DNA from: HK1 sp965215295
Lineage (GTDB): Bacteria > Pseudomonadota > Gammaproteobacteria > HK1
DNA length: 64,000 bases
Direction of reading: 5' to 3'
Assembly: GCA_965215295.1 (NCBI GenBank)
Contig: OZ244045.1
Coordinates: 2,976,001-3,040,000 of the forward strand
Position 1 is the first letter of the stretch. Every line of letters begins with the position of its first letter. Below, piece after piece: positions 8,934 through 16,428 of this stretch. A program made the position numbers and the translations under genes. Below the pieces are notes generated by a model. The model was given only the letters and a program-made list of their open reading frames with translations. It searched no databases and was not told the origin of the DNA.

Positions 8934-9998
8934 TCAACGCGGTCGGGGCTCTCCGGGCGGACCGGCCTCCCCGCCCGCCACGGCGGCCACCCGGTCGAGG
9001 GAGTCGGTCTTCACCCGCTCTTCGGGGATCCCGGCCTCGATCACCAGGTGGCGGCAGGCATCGGTGAACCCCGCCGGTCCGGCGATGTACGCATCCATCG
9101 CGCCGATCCCGCCGGGGCCCGCCGGCGGACGGGACGCCGCCTGGAGGACCCGCTTCGCCAGCGCACTCCACGACTCGCCGTCCCCCGGCGTTTCGACAAC
9201 TTCGTAGTGGAAGTCATCGAGCGCATCGGCCCACGCGCGGCAGTAGTTGTGGCGATACGGGCGGCCCTGTCCGGCGACCACCCGGACGAGGCGGATCGGC
9301 GCCTCCAGCTCCAGGTTGATCGCATGTTCGACGAGGCTTTCGACCGGCGCGAACCCGGTATCCCAGGCCAGGAAGAGGAGCCCGCGCGGAGAATCGTCGT
9401 CGAGCACGAAGCGGCCGGCCGGCCCTTCGACGGTCGCTCTTGCGCCGCGCCGCAGCGCGCCGAACACGAAGCTCGCGAACGGGTCCGCGGCGTCGCGGCG
9501 CACGTGGATCCGCAGGTTCACCGCGTCGCAGGGGCAGCTCGCAAGCCACGTCTCGCAGGGCGGAGCGCCTTCGAACCGCACCGTGGCGCGCTGGCCGGAG
9601 AGGTAGCGCAGCACCCGTGTGCGCCGGACCTTGAGATGCACGACCGCATGGTCGTCCGTGGCCGGCTCGACCCGTGTCACCCTGGCGCGCACGCACTGCG
9701 GCGCGATGTCGTCGACGCCCGACGCCTCGGTGGATTCCACGACGAGGTCGCCGCGGGGAGCGACCGAGCAGAGCAGCGCGTACCCGGCTCGCTTCTCGGC
9801 CTCCGCGATGGCGTAGTCGTGGAACCGGACCGGCTCGACCTCCCCGGCGACGATGCGCGCCCGGCATTCTCCGCAGCTCCCGTTGGCGCATCCGAACACG
9901 GGCGACCGCCCTGCCCGCAGGGCGGCTTCCAGAACGGTCTCGCCGGATTCGACCTCGAACCGGTGCCCAGAAGGATAAAGCTCAACGGTAGAGGACAT
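8934..9998 (-). CDS. 2Fe-2S ferredoxin/FAD-NAD(P)H oxidoreductase
   Basis: This 354-residue cytoplasmic electron-transfer flavoprotein has a plant-type 2Fe-2S domain at the N-terminus and a ferredoxin-NADP reductase-like module after it. The cluster cysteines are Cys37, Cys42, Cys45 (CANGSCGEC) and Cys77. The reductase part shows VEGPAGRF, a degenerate nucleotide loop FLAWDTGFAPVES and the terminal YIAGP motif. Relatives include CDP-6-deoxyglucose reductase-like proteins and oxygenase reductase subunits; no partner oxygenase is adjacent. The usual FAD motif RxYS is absent: the aligned stretch reads ETWLASCP, and the pyridine-nucleotide GGTG-like loop is also altered, so cofactor binding may differ. 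It is the only minus-strand gene between priA and the sox operon. Confidence 0.85.
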   Translation of the reverse strand: MSSTVELYPSGHRFEVESGETVLEAALRAGRSPVFGCANGSCGECRARIVAGEVEPVRFHDYAIAEAEKRAGYALLCSVAPRGDLVVESTEASGVDDIAPQCVRARVTRVEPATDDHAVVHLKVRRTRVLRYLSGQRATVRFEGAPPCETWLASCPCDAVNLRIHVRRDAADPFASFVFGALRRGARATVEGPAGRFVLDDDSPRGLLFLAWDTGFAPVESLVEHAINLELEAPIRLVRVVAGQGRPYRHNYCRAWADALDDFHYEVVETPGDGESWSALAKRVLQAASRPPAGPGGIGAMDAYIAGPAGFTDACRHLVIEAGIPEERVKTDSLDRVAAVAGGEAGPPGEPRPR

Positions 9999-10132
9999 GC
10001 CGGTCGGCCTTGCCGCCTCGCCACACGGTGGACCATCGGGTCCGGTGCGTATCTCGCCGCATCACGACCCGGCCTGCAAGTGGACTGCCCGCATCCCAGG
10101 CTCCCCGACGAACCGCGCTTCGTCCCGCCCCT

Positions 10133-10283
10133 GCGCGTGCGTGTCCCGGCGCAGGGTTGCGGTGCGGCCGAACCCCGTGCCGTCCCCGCTCCGGCGCGCG
10201 CGTTCCGGCGCAGGGTTGCGGGTCTGGCCGAAGCCCACGCGGTCCCCGCTCCGGCGCGTGCGTGTCCCGGCGCAGGGCCGGGG
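10133..10283. repeat. Tandem repeat, about 60-bp unit, 2.5 copies
   Basis: Three successive units begin at about 10133, 10194 and 10254. Each opens with GCGCGTGCGTGTCCCGGCGC or a close variant and continues GGGTTGCGG...GGCCGAA...GTCCCCGCTCCG. The third copy is cut after 30 bp. The units are contiguous, without unique spacers, so this is not a CRISPR array. It occupies most of the 425-bp gap 9999-10423 between the reductase and the next gene. The rest of that gap contains no gene I can support. Confidence 0.85.
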
Positions 10284-10423
10284 ATGGCGGAGCGCCGGGC
10301 TCCGTATCCGAAGGGGCATATTGCCGGTGTCTCGTCCCCGCTCCTAGACTTGCCGCACGGCATGGGCGCCCGGGGCCGCCCGCGGTGCGGGCGCCTGCCG
10401 GTTCTCCGGACAGGAGGGGACAG

Positions 10424-10627
10424 GTGGATCGCAAGTTCTACTACGACGCGGTGGCTCGGATGCAGAAGGCGAACGTCGATCCGGAGTACGTCCAGGGATG
10501 GATCGGCGGCTTCATGGGCAACCCCAAGCGCGAGGAACAACGTATCACCGAAGCGTACGAGGCGGGGTTCGCGGCCGGCGAAAGCGGTGACGCGGACGGG
10601 TTCGAATCGTGGCGGACGGGCGCGTGA
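10424..10627 (+). CDS. Small acidic protein of unknown function (67 aa)
   Basis: I do not recognise a named family. The GTG start at 10424 is placed by a strong AGGAGGGG ribosome binding site at 10412-10419. The protein opens VDRKFYYDAVARMQK and continues with PEYVQGWIGGFMGNPKR and EEQRITEAYEAGFAAG; it reads as a compact helical protein without signal peptide or cysteine. The next gene overlaps its stop by 4 bp (GTGA), so the pair is translationally coupled. It stands 0.8 kb upstream of soxX on the same strand, which suggests but does not prove a link to sulfur oxidation. Confidence 0.7.
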   Translation: MDRKFYYDAVARMQKANVDPEYVQGWIGGFMGNPKREEQRITEAYEAGFAAGESGDADGFESWRTGA

Positions 10628-11049
10628 CCGGCTGCCAGGCGGCGACCGTCGCGGGATCGACGGCCTGGCCGCCCGAGCGCAGGGCCGCGTGCATCGCGTT
10701 GCTCCAGCAGGCGAGCCGTCGCATCGACGAGGCGATCGCGGTCTGGGAAGGCGCGCTCGCCGCTCCCGACGAGAGCGGCATACCGTTCACCGCGGTGGTG
10801 CGCCTCGGGCCGGAACGCGCGAAGCGCCTGCAGCAGCTCTATTTCGAGCAGAAGGCGCTCGCGGCGGAACTCTCCGAGCAGACCGGAGTCACCTATCGAG
10901 ACGCGCTCGGAATGGACGACTCCATCGCGATCGTGCAGCCCTACGACCAGTTCCGCGCCGACGAGTCGGTCCACGAGCGCGCCGGACGCGCGATCGAGAC
11001 GATGCGCGAGCGGGCGCGACGCCTGATGGAGACGATTGCGGCACTCTGA
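10624..11049 (+). CDS. Hypothetical helical protein (141 aa), coupled to the 67-aa gene
   Basis: I do not recognise this protein. The GTG at 10624 overlaps the previous TGA by 4 bp, which decides the start; an in-frame GTG at 10609 would add five residues. Sequence features are an N-terminal RRAACIALLQQASRR helix, QQLYFEQKALAAELSEQTG in the middle and a charged C-terminal helix ending MRERARRLMETIAAL. It has no signal peptide and is probably cytoplasmic. The last 17 codons and the following 70 bp are duplicated immediately downstream (10999-11234). Confidence 0.65.
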   Translation: MTGCQAATVAGSTAWPPERRAACIALLQQASRRIDEAIAVWEGALAAPDESGIPFTAVVRLGPERAKRLQQLYFEQKALAAELSEQTGVTYRDALGMDDSIAIVQPYDQFRADESVHERAGRAIETMRERARRLMETIAAL

Positions 11050-11234
11050 GCCGGGCGGATCGCCGGTCCGCATCGGGCTGCGGGGATCGCGGGCGCGCTG
11101 ACGAAGCAGGCGAGCTGACGATGCGCGAGCGGGCGCGACGCCTGACGGAGACGATTGCGGCACTCTGAGCCGGCCGGGTCGCCGGCCCGCATCGGGCTGC
11201 GGAGTATCGCGGGCGCGCTGACGAAGGGGAGCTC
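10999..11234. repeat. Tandem duplication of a gene 3' end, period 119 bp
   Basis: The first copy (10999-11117) spans the last 17 codons and stop of the preceding gene plus 68 bp. The second (11118-11234) repeats it with about a dozen mismatches and one small indel. The second copy retains an ATG at 11121, the same C-terminal codons and the stop at 11166-11168, and so could encode a free 15-residue peptide, MRERARRLTETIAAL. No ribosome binding site is evident ahead of it. The remainder of the 382-bp gap to soxX, 11235-11431, carries the soxX upstream region. Confidence 0.9.
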
Positions 11235-11286
11235 TCGGAAGCAGCAGGCATGGAGATTGTGGCCTCCTTCCCGGTCTGCGATCATC

Positions 11287-11313
11287 GGACCCCACACGCG
11301 GTGCGGGGGGTCC
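11287..11313 (+). promoter_or_regulatory. Inverted repeat upstream of soxX
   Basis: GGACCCC and GGGGTCC arms enclose CACACGCGGTGCG-type sequence in the soxX leader. It could be a terminator for the upstream pair (no T-tract follows) or an operator for the sox operon. The sequence alone does not separate these. Confidence 0.35.
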
Positions 11314-11431
11314 GGTGAAACGCGGCATCATCCGACCGGCGCCGGATGAAGGCGCCCCCGATTCCGGCGTCGCCCCGGCCACCGGGCGCATGATCGTCCA
11401 CGACGGGGAAGGACCCACGGAGAACGACACG

Positions 11432-11794
11432 ATGGGCAGGCTCGGGGGGGCGGCTCTCCTCTTCGCCCTGACGGTGGCGTCGGTCGCCGCATCGGGTGGC
11501 GCGACGGACGCGGGCGCGGCCTCGATGATCGAGGAAGGACGGAAGATCGCGCTCGACCGCCGCAAGGGCAACTGCATGGCCTGCCACGTCATCGCCGGCG
11601 CCACCCTGCCCGGCAACGTCGGCCCGCCGCTGGTCGCGATGAAGGCGCGCTTTCCCGACAAGGCGGAGCTCCGGGCCCGGATCCGGGACGCTTCGGAGGC
11701 CAACCCGCAATCGCTCATGCCGCCGTTCGGGCGGCACGAGATCCTCACCGAAGACGAGATCGACAAGGTCGTCGAGTTTGTCCATTCGCTCTGA
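11432..11794 (+). CDS. soxX: Sulfur oxidation c-type cytochrome SoxX
   Basis: SoxX is the small monohaem subunit of periplasmic SoxAX, which oxidatively joins thiosulfate to the SoxY cysteine. The 120-residue precursor has a Sec signal (residues about 3-30, ending near DAGAA), the haem motif CMACH at residues 48-52, GNVGPPL, and a C-terminal SLMPPFG that supplies the axial methionine, followed by LTEDEIDKVVEFVHSL. The ATG at 11432 lies 8 nt after CGGAGA. The frame is open for 39 codons upstream, but that segment lacks a signal and is ignored. It is the first gene of soxX-soxY-soxZ-soxA-soxK. Confidence 0.95.
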   Translation: MGRLGGAALLFALTVASVAASGGATDAGAASMIEEGRKIALDRRKGNCMACHVIAGATLPGNVGPPLVAMKARFPDKAELRARIRDASEANPQSLMPPFGRHEILTEDEIDKVVEFVHSL

Positions 11795-11839
11795 GCCGCC
11801 GACGGACCGGTGGCGACAGGGCCTGAGAGGTACGCAACC

Positions 11840-12283
11840 ATGGAACGCAGAATCTTCTTTCGATTCCTGGGCGCTGCCGCCGGATTCCTCCTCCTGCCCC
11901 TGCGGGCGCTGGCGGCGCGCCCCGGGTCCGCGTTCGATGCGACCACGGCGGACGATGCGCTGAGCGAGCTCTACGGCACGTCGGCCACCATCGAATCGGA
12001 GAACATCAGGATCAAGGCGCCCGACATCGCCGAGAACGGGGCCATCGTTCCCGTCACCGTGAGGTTCGACATTGCGAACGCCGAGTCCGTCAGCATCATC
12101 GCGGAACACAATCCCGCCCCGCTCACCGCGACGTTCGAGCTGTCCGAGCACTCCGGCGGACTCGTCTCGACCCGGATCAAGATGAGCAAGACCTCTCCGG
12201 TGCACGCCGTCGTCAAGGCCGGCGGCAAGGTCTACCGCGCCACCAAGGAGGTCAAGGTCACCATCGGCGGTTGCGGCGGCTGA
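11840..12283 (+). CDS. soxY: Thiosulfate oxidation carrier protein SoxY
   Basis: SoxY carries the sulfur substrate as a covalent adduct on the cysteine of its C-terminal swinging arm, in a complex with SoxZ. The 147-residue precursor has a twin-arginine-type signal (MERRIFFRFLGAAAGFLLLP) and ends with the canonical GGCGG arm. The ATG at 11840 lies shortly after a GAGAGG element. It lies 45 bp after soxX and 38 bp before soxZ. A second SoxY-like protein is encoded at 20198-20662. Confidence 0.96.
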   Translation: MERRIFFRFLGAAAGFLLLPLRALAARPGSAFDATTADDALSELYGTSATIESENIRIKAPDIAENGAIVPVTVRFDIANAESVSIIAEHNPAPLTATFELSEHSGGLVSTRIKMSKTSPVHAVVKAGGKVYRATKEVKVTIGGCGG

Positions 12284-12321
12284 GCCCGCGCCGCGGCGCC
12301 GACAAAGCGGGGGATTGAACG

Positions 12322-12636
12322 ATGGCACGCAAGATCAAGATTCGCGCGAAGGAGAAGGACGGCATCGCAACCGTCAAGTTCCTGATGAAGCACCCGATGG
12401 AGACCGGACTGCGCAAGGACAAGAAGACCGGAGAAAAGATCCCGGCGCACTTCATCAGCGACGTGACCGTCGCGCTCAACGGAACGAGCGTGATGACCGC
12501 ATACCTCGGACCCGGCGTATCGACGGACCCCTACGTGTCGACCGAGGTCAGGGGCGCCGGCAAGGGCGACACCGTCACCGTCGCCTGGATCGACAACACG
12601 GGCGAACAGGCGAGCGCGGACGCGAAGGTCAGGTAG
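12322..12636 (+). CDS. soxZ: Thiosulfate oxidation carrier complex protein SoxZ
   Basis: SoxZ is the Ig-like partner of SoxY and is exported bound to it, which fits the absence of a signal peptide here. It has 104 residues, the normal length. Family features seen are the opening MARKIKIRAKEKDG, MKHPMETGLRKD, AHFISDVTV and VAWIDNTGE. It follows soxY in the plus-strand operon. A divergent second copy of 116 residues is at 18185-18535. Confidence 0.96.
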   Translation: MARKIKIRAKEKDGIATVKFLMKHPMETGLRKDKKTGEKIPAHFISDVTVALNGTSVMTAYLGPGVSTDPYVSTEVRGAGKGDTVTVAWIDNTGEQASADAKVR

Positions 12637-12654
12637 TGGCCGGCGGCGCCGGGT

Positions 12655-12710
12655 GATGACGAACGGGCGATGACGAGCGGGCGATGACGAACGGGCGGCG
12701 ACGAACGGGC
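12655..12710. repeat. Four tandem 14-bp units between soxZ and soxA
   Basis: GATGACGAACGGGC and close variants run head to tail four times. The last copy begins GGCGAC instead of GATGAC. The block fills most of the soxZ-soxA gap and ends 42 bp before the soxA start. Each of the first three units contains an ATG, but none has a suitable ribosome binding site. Confidence 0.85.
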
Positions 12711-12752
12711 GGCCCGGCCGGACTGCAACGGCCGGAGCGGAACGGAGACACG

Positions 12753-13592
12753 ATGCGGGCGGCACTGCTCATCGCATTGCTCGGCGCAAGCCTCGTCCCT
12801 GGTTTGCGGGGCGCCCAGGCGGCGCCGGAGGACGACCTGAGGGCATTCCGGAGCTTCTACCAGCAGCGCTTTCCGGACACGCCGTTCGAGGACTTCGCGA
12901 ACGGCCTCTACTCCATCGACGAGAACCGTCGCGAGGAGTGGGAGCAGATGGAGGAGTTTCCGCCGTACGAGTTCGACATCGATGCGGGGGAGGAGCTGTT
13001 CCACGAGCCGTTCGCCAACGGCAAGGGCTATGCGGACTGTTTCCCGGACTACGAGTCGGGGGTGCGCCAGAACTATCCGCACTGGGATCCGGAGCTCGGG
13101 GAGGTCGTCACGATGGAGTGGGCGATCAACCTGTGCCGCGAGCGGCACGGCGAGGAGCCGCTCAAGTACTACACGGGTCCGCTCGCACAGATTTCCGCCT
13201 ACCTTGCGTACCTGTCCCGCGGCAGGCTCATCGACGTGAAGGTGCCCGGCGGCGACCCGGGTGCGCTCGCCGCCTACGAGGAAGGCAAGAAGTTCTACTA
13301 TTCGAGGCGCGGGCAGCTCAACTTTTCCTGCGCGTCATGCCATGTCGCCGCCGTCGGACGGCTCCTGCGGGCGGAGCTCCTGGGCCCCTCCCTCGGCCAG
13401 GTGAGCCACTTCCCGGTCTACCGCAAGACGTGGAGGGAGATTACCACCCTGCACCGCAGCTATGCGGCGTGCAATCGGCAGTTGCGAGCCGCGGCGGCCA
13501 GGCCGCAGAGCCGGACGTATCGCAACCTGGAGTACTTCCACACCTACATGAGCAACGGCATTCCGCTCAACGGACCCGGCAGCCGGCACTGA
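12753..13592 (+). CDS. soxA: Sulfur oxidation c-type cytochrome SoxA
   Basis: SoxA is the catalytic subunit of SoxAX in the periplasm. The 279-residue precursor has a Sec signal (MRAALLIALLGASLVPG) and a single haem motif CASCH at residues 193-197, so it is the monohaem type. The catalytic cysteine that ligates the haem is seen in SYAACNRQL near residue 240. The N-terminal half keeps the DCF and NLC cysteines that form the conserved disulfide in place of the lost first haem. The ATG at 12753 is preceded by GGAG. soxK follows 14 bp after the stop. Confidence 0.95.
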   Translation: MRAALLIALLGASLVPGLRGAQAAPEDDLRAFRSFYQQRFPDTPFEDFANGLYSIDENRREEWEQMEEFPPYEFDIDAGEELFHEPFANGKGYADCFPDYESGVRQNYPHWDPELGEVVTMEWAINLCRERHGEEPLKYYTGPLAQISAYLAYLSRGRLIDVKVPGGDPGALAAYEEGKKFYYSRRGQLNFSCASCHVAAVGRLLRAELLGPSLGQVSHFPVYRKTWREITTLHRSYAACNRQLRAAAARPQSRTYRNLEYFHTYMSNGIPLNGPGSRH

Positions 13593-13606
13593 TGGAGGAC
13601 GCGACG

Positions 13607-13948
13607 ATGAACCCCGCTCGCGAACGTCGGCGCCCGGTCGTCGTGGCCGTGGTGGCGGTTGCGCTCGTGGCCGGCGCTTGGGGCTGGTCGCCCCAGACCC
13701 GGGCAAGCGACGAGGCGACGTTCAAGGCTACCTACCAGGCCGCGGTCGCCGCGCGGAAGGCCGCCGCCGGCGTCGGCTTCGAGTGGCGCGACACGAAGAA
13801 GCTGCTCCGTGAAGCCAGGAAGCTCGCCAAGGGCGGCGAGTATGCGAAGGCGGTCAAGCTCGCGAGTCGTGCGAAACGCCAGGCCGATCTCGCATTGATC
13901 CAGGCCGAGGAGCAGGAATCGGCCTGGGAGGCGACGGTACTGAAGTAA
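13607..13948 (+). CDS. soxK: SoxXA-binding protein SoxK
   Basis: SoxK is a small periplasmic helical protein that binds and stabilises the SoxXA complex. The 113-residue precursor has a basic start, a hydrophobic signal or anchor (VVVAVVAVALVAGAWGW), then YQAAVAARKAAAGVGFEWRD and KLLREARKLAKGGEYAKAV, which match the SoxK pattern of two Ala/Lys-rich helices. A GGAGG at 13594-13598 lies 8 nt before the ATG at 13607. An alternative ATG at 13592 overlaps the soxA stop but has no ribosome binding site. It is the last gene of the operon and converges on rpe. Confidence 0.88.
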   Translation: MNPARERRRPVVVAVVAVALVAGAWGWSPQTRASDEATFKATYQAAVAARKAAAGVGFEWRDTKKLLREARKLAKGGEYAKAVKLASRAKRQADLALIQAEEQESAWEATVLK

Positions 13949-14076
13949 CTCCGGGCGCCGGCGTCCGGGCGTCGGCGACGCCGAACGGCATCGCGGCCGA
14001 CGGTCGTCCCTGGTCCCCTTGGTCGCCCTCGGTCACCTCCGCGGAAGTGGCCGGGGTGGCCGGGACGATGCCCGCG

Positions 14077-14112
14077 CCCGTGCTCAGCGGACGACCCGTG
14101 CTCAGCGGACGC
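14077..14112. repeat. 18-bp direct repeat copying the rpe 3' end
   Basis: CCCGTGCTCAGCGGACG occurs twice in direct succession. The second copy contains the rpe stop codon (TCA on this strand at 14102-14104) and the last codons; the first is a precise copy just beyond the gene. It lies in the convergent 153-bp gap between soxK and rpe. Confidence 0.85.
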
Positions 14113-14773
14113 CGGCGAGGATTTCGCGCATCCGCGCGATGACCGCCGCGTAGTCGTCGGCGCCGAAGATCGCGGAGCCGGCGACGAAGGTATCCGCTCC
14201 GGCCGCGGCGATTTCACGAAGGTTCCCGGTGTTCACGCCTCCGTCGACCTCGAGCCGGATCGGCTTGCCCGACGCGTCGATCCGCGCCCGCACCATCCGC
14301 AGCTTGTCGAGCGCATACCCGATGAAGGACTGGCCCCCGAAACCCGGGTTCACCGACATCACGAGCACCATGTCGAGCTGCTCCAGCACGTGATCGAGCA
14401 CGCTGACCGGGGTCGCGGGGTTCAGCACGAGTCCGCACTTGCAGCCGTGGTCGCGCACGAGGCGCAGCGAACGGTCGACGTGCTCGGTCGCTTCGGGATG
14501 GAAGGTGATGTACGTGGCCCCGGCGGCGGCGAACTCCGGAATGATCCGATCGACCGGCTTCACCATCAGGTGCACGTCGATGTCGGCGGTGACCCCGTGG
14601 TTGCGAAGCGCCGCGCACGCCAGCGGCCCCACGGTCAGGTTCGGGACGTAGTGGTTGTCCATCACGTCCAGGTGGACGAGGTCGGCGCCGGCCGCGAGTA
14701 CCGCATCGACCTCCTCTCCGAGGCGTGCGAAATCCGCCGCCAGTAGCGATGGCGCAATCCGGAAGTCGTTCAT
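14102..14773 (-). CDS. rpe: Ribulose-phosphate 3-epimerase
   Basis: This cytoplasmic enzyme interconverts ribulose 5-phosphate and xylulose 5-phosphate. The 223-residue TIM barrel has every family signature: APSLLAADFARLGEEV, DLVHLDVMDNHYVPNLT, DVHLMVKPVD, MSVNPGFGGQSFI, LEVDGGVN and AGSAIFGADDY. The ATG at 14773 gives the standard start; the open frame upstream is arginine-rich and unlike the family. It is last in the minus-strand sox-like cluster, 38 bp after the DUF255 gene, so it may be co-transcribed. In an autotroph it would serve the Calvin cycle, but no Calvin gene is in the window. Confidence 0.97.
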   Translation of the reverse strand: MNDFRIAPSLLAADFARLGEEVDAVLAAGADLVHLDVMDNHYVPNLTVGPLACAALRNHGVTADIDVHLMVKPVDRIIPEFAAAGATYITFHPEATEHVDRSLRLVRDHGCKCGLVLNPATPVSVLDHVLEQLDMVLVMSVNPGFGGQSFIGYALDKLRMVRARIDASGKPIRLEVDGGVNTGNLREIAAAGADTFVAGSAIFGADDYAAVIARMREILAGVR

Positions 14774-14811
14774 CGCGGGTCCGTCGTGCCGGGAGGCGGG
14801 CATGGCGCTCG

Positions 14812-16428
14812 TCACCCGCGGTCCGGACCGAGGGCGGCAAACCGGTCGATGGCCTCCAGGTACGGCACATAGGCCTCCATCGCTTCCCAGTCGTTCGACT
14901 CCCACAGCCGGTCGTCGAGCCGCCCGCCGATGCCCGAGAAGTAGGTCATCAGCGACTCCACCACATCCGCTCTCTGCGGGTATCCGTCTTCGTCCAGACC
15001 CATCATCGCGAGCGCGAGCAACGCGTTCATCTCCATCAGGTACTCGACGCTGTCGTCATCGGCGAGCCCGGGGTCGACGAAGATCCCCCTCCCGGCGTCG
15101 TGGAACTTGTCGATGGACGCTTCCACCACCGCGCTGCCGATGCGTGCGTATCGAGGCTCGGAAAAGCGGCGGGACGCTTTCTGGAACACCCGCGCCACGA
15201 GCGCATGGTCGCGCAGCAGGCTGTCGGTCTCCCACACTCCCTCCGCCCGCAGGAAATAGCGCCGCAGGCGCCCGTCCTCGGCCATCGAGGCGAGAAAGTC
15301 CAGGGACCGCGCCACCTGCTGCTCCAGAGCCTGGTCGGTCACCAGGGGGAGAACGTCCAGCAGGTAGCCCAGCGTCGCCGCAAGCCTGTCGGTAAAGACC
15401 TTGTCCGCCACGGCGGGCGCTCCGGTTGCCGCGCGCGCGGCGGCATCGCGCCGGAAATAGCGTGTATCCGCCTCCTGGAAGCTGAGGAACGTGCCCTGCG
15501 ACGGATCGTACAGCGTCGACCGGAGGTAGCGCATCGTGTGCCGGCCGGCCTGCGAGAACGCCGGTGACGACGCCGGATCGTGCAGCCGGTACAGCAGCAG
15601 GACCGCCCCGGCGTTCAGATCGGCCATCTTCTCGTAGTGGGGAACCTGCCAGTCCCGGGTCTCGGCATAACGAAAGAACCCCCCCTCGACCGGGTCGTAG
15701 ATTGCCTCGATCGCCCGGCCCAGCGTCCTTCCCACGCCGTCGACGGCGGCCTGGCGCTCCGGGCCGCTCGTGTGCTCCAGCAGGTACAGGAAGGTCCGGG
15801 GCAGAATGGCCTTTTCGCCGCGTCCGACCCCGTACCGTACGGGATCGAAGTTCTCCAGGATCCCGTCCCTGAAGTCGCGGCCGAGCGCGAAGAGGTCCGA
15901 TTCGACCAGCGTCTCGGGGGGCGTGTAGGGCTCGACCTCGACGTCCTGGCCGGGTATCGAGATGTTCTGCTCGATGTTCCGCCTGATCTCTCGAAGCACG
16001 TCGATGAACTGATCGCCGTAGAGCGTCCCCGTGTACTTGAAGTGGACCGAGCCGTCCGGATTGAGGAACACCGCGAACGGAAGACCTTTCGCCCGGTACT
16101 TCACATAGGCGGCGTTGTGGATGTCCGCGTCGATGAAGACGTTGACGAAGTGCTCGTTGAGGTAGGCATGGACTTCCTCCCGGCTCAGGGTCCGCTCCGC
16201 GAATTCGTGGCACCAATGGCACCACTCGGCCGAGAACAGCAGGAAGTAGGGCCGCTGTCGTCCGCGGTTGCGCTCGATCACGTCGTCGGCGTACTCCTCG
16301 AAGTCCACTCGGGATTCGTGGTGTTCGTAGGCGAGCGTCGGCGGCGCCGCAAGCGCGGCGCCCAACCACGCGACGGCCCCCGCGACCGGAAGCGCGCGGG
16401 CGCGGGCCCGGAACGAGTCCGCCGTCAT
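14812..16428 (-). CDS. Exported thioredoxin-domain (DUF255/YyaL-like) protein
   Basis: The 538-residue protein has an N-terminal signal (LPVAGAVAWLGAALAAPPTLA) followed at residues 60-160 by a thioredoxin-like domain with a WCHWCHEF active site and the cis-Pro segment LPFAVFLNPDG. The remaining 350 residues are a helical, six-hairpin-like domain typical of the YyaL/spermatogenesis-associated protein 20 group, with HYEKMADLNA and WESNDWEAMEAYVPY. Typical YyaL proteins are near 680 residues and cytoplasmic, so this one is shorter and exported. It overlaps the SCO gene by 4 bp (ATGA), so the two are coupled. A disulfide-handling role for the cluster's cytochromes or carrier proteins is inferred. 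Confidence 0.8.
   Translation of the reverse strand: MTADSFRARARALPVAGAVAWLGAALAAPPTLAYEHHESRVDFEEYADDVIERNRGRQRPYFLLFSAEWCHWCHEFAERTLSREEVHAYLNEHFVNVFIDADIHNAAYVKYRAKGLPFAVFLNPDGSVHFKYTGTLYGDQFIDVLREIRRNIEQNISIPGQDVEVEPYTPPETLVESDLFALGRDFRDGILENFDPVRYGVGRGEKAILPRTFLYLLEHTSGPERQAAVDGVGRTLGRAIEAIYDPVEGGFFRYAETRDWQVPHYEKMADLNAGAVLLLYRLHDPASSPAFSQAGRHTMRYLRSTLYDPSQGTFLSFQEADTRYFRRDAAARAATGAPAVADKVFTDRLAATLGYLLDVLPLVTDQALEQQVARSLDFLASMAEDGRLRRYFLRAEGVWETDSLLRDHALVARVFQKASRRFSEPRYARIGSAVVEASIDKFHDAGRGIFVDPGLADDDSVEYLMEMNALLALAMMGLDEDGYPQRADVVESLMTYFSGIGGRLDDRLWESNDWEAMEAYVPYLEAIDRFAALGPDRG

Noticed and set aside
10133..10283. Possible CRISPR array
   Set aside because: The 60-bp units are contiguous, without unique spacers, and not of CRISPR length. 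The same holds for the repeats at 52925, 53758 and 60180.
10598..10612. GGGTTCGAATC resembling a tRNA T-arm
   Set aside because: It lies within the coding sequence of the 67-aa gene, and no acceptor, D or anticodon arms can be drawn around it.
7395..11168. A 1257-codon plus-strand frame overlapping priA and antisense to the reductase
   Set aside because: It is a shadow of priA and the reductase, with repetitive arginine-rich translation and no domain.
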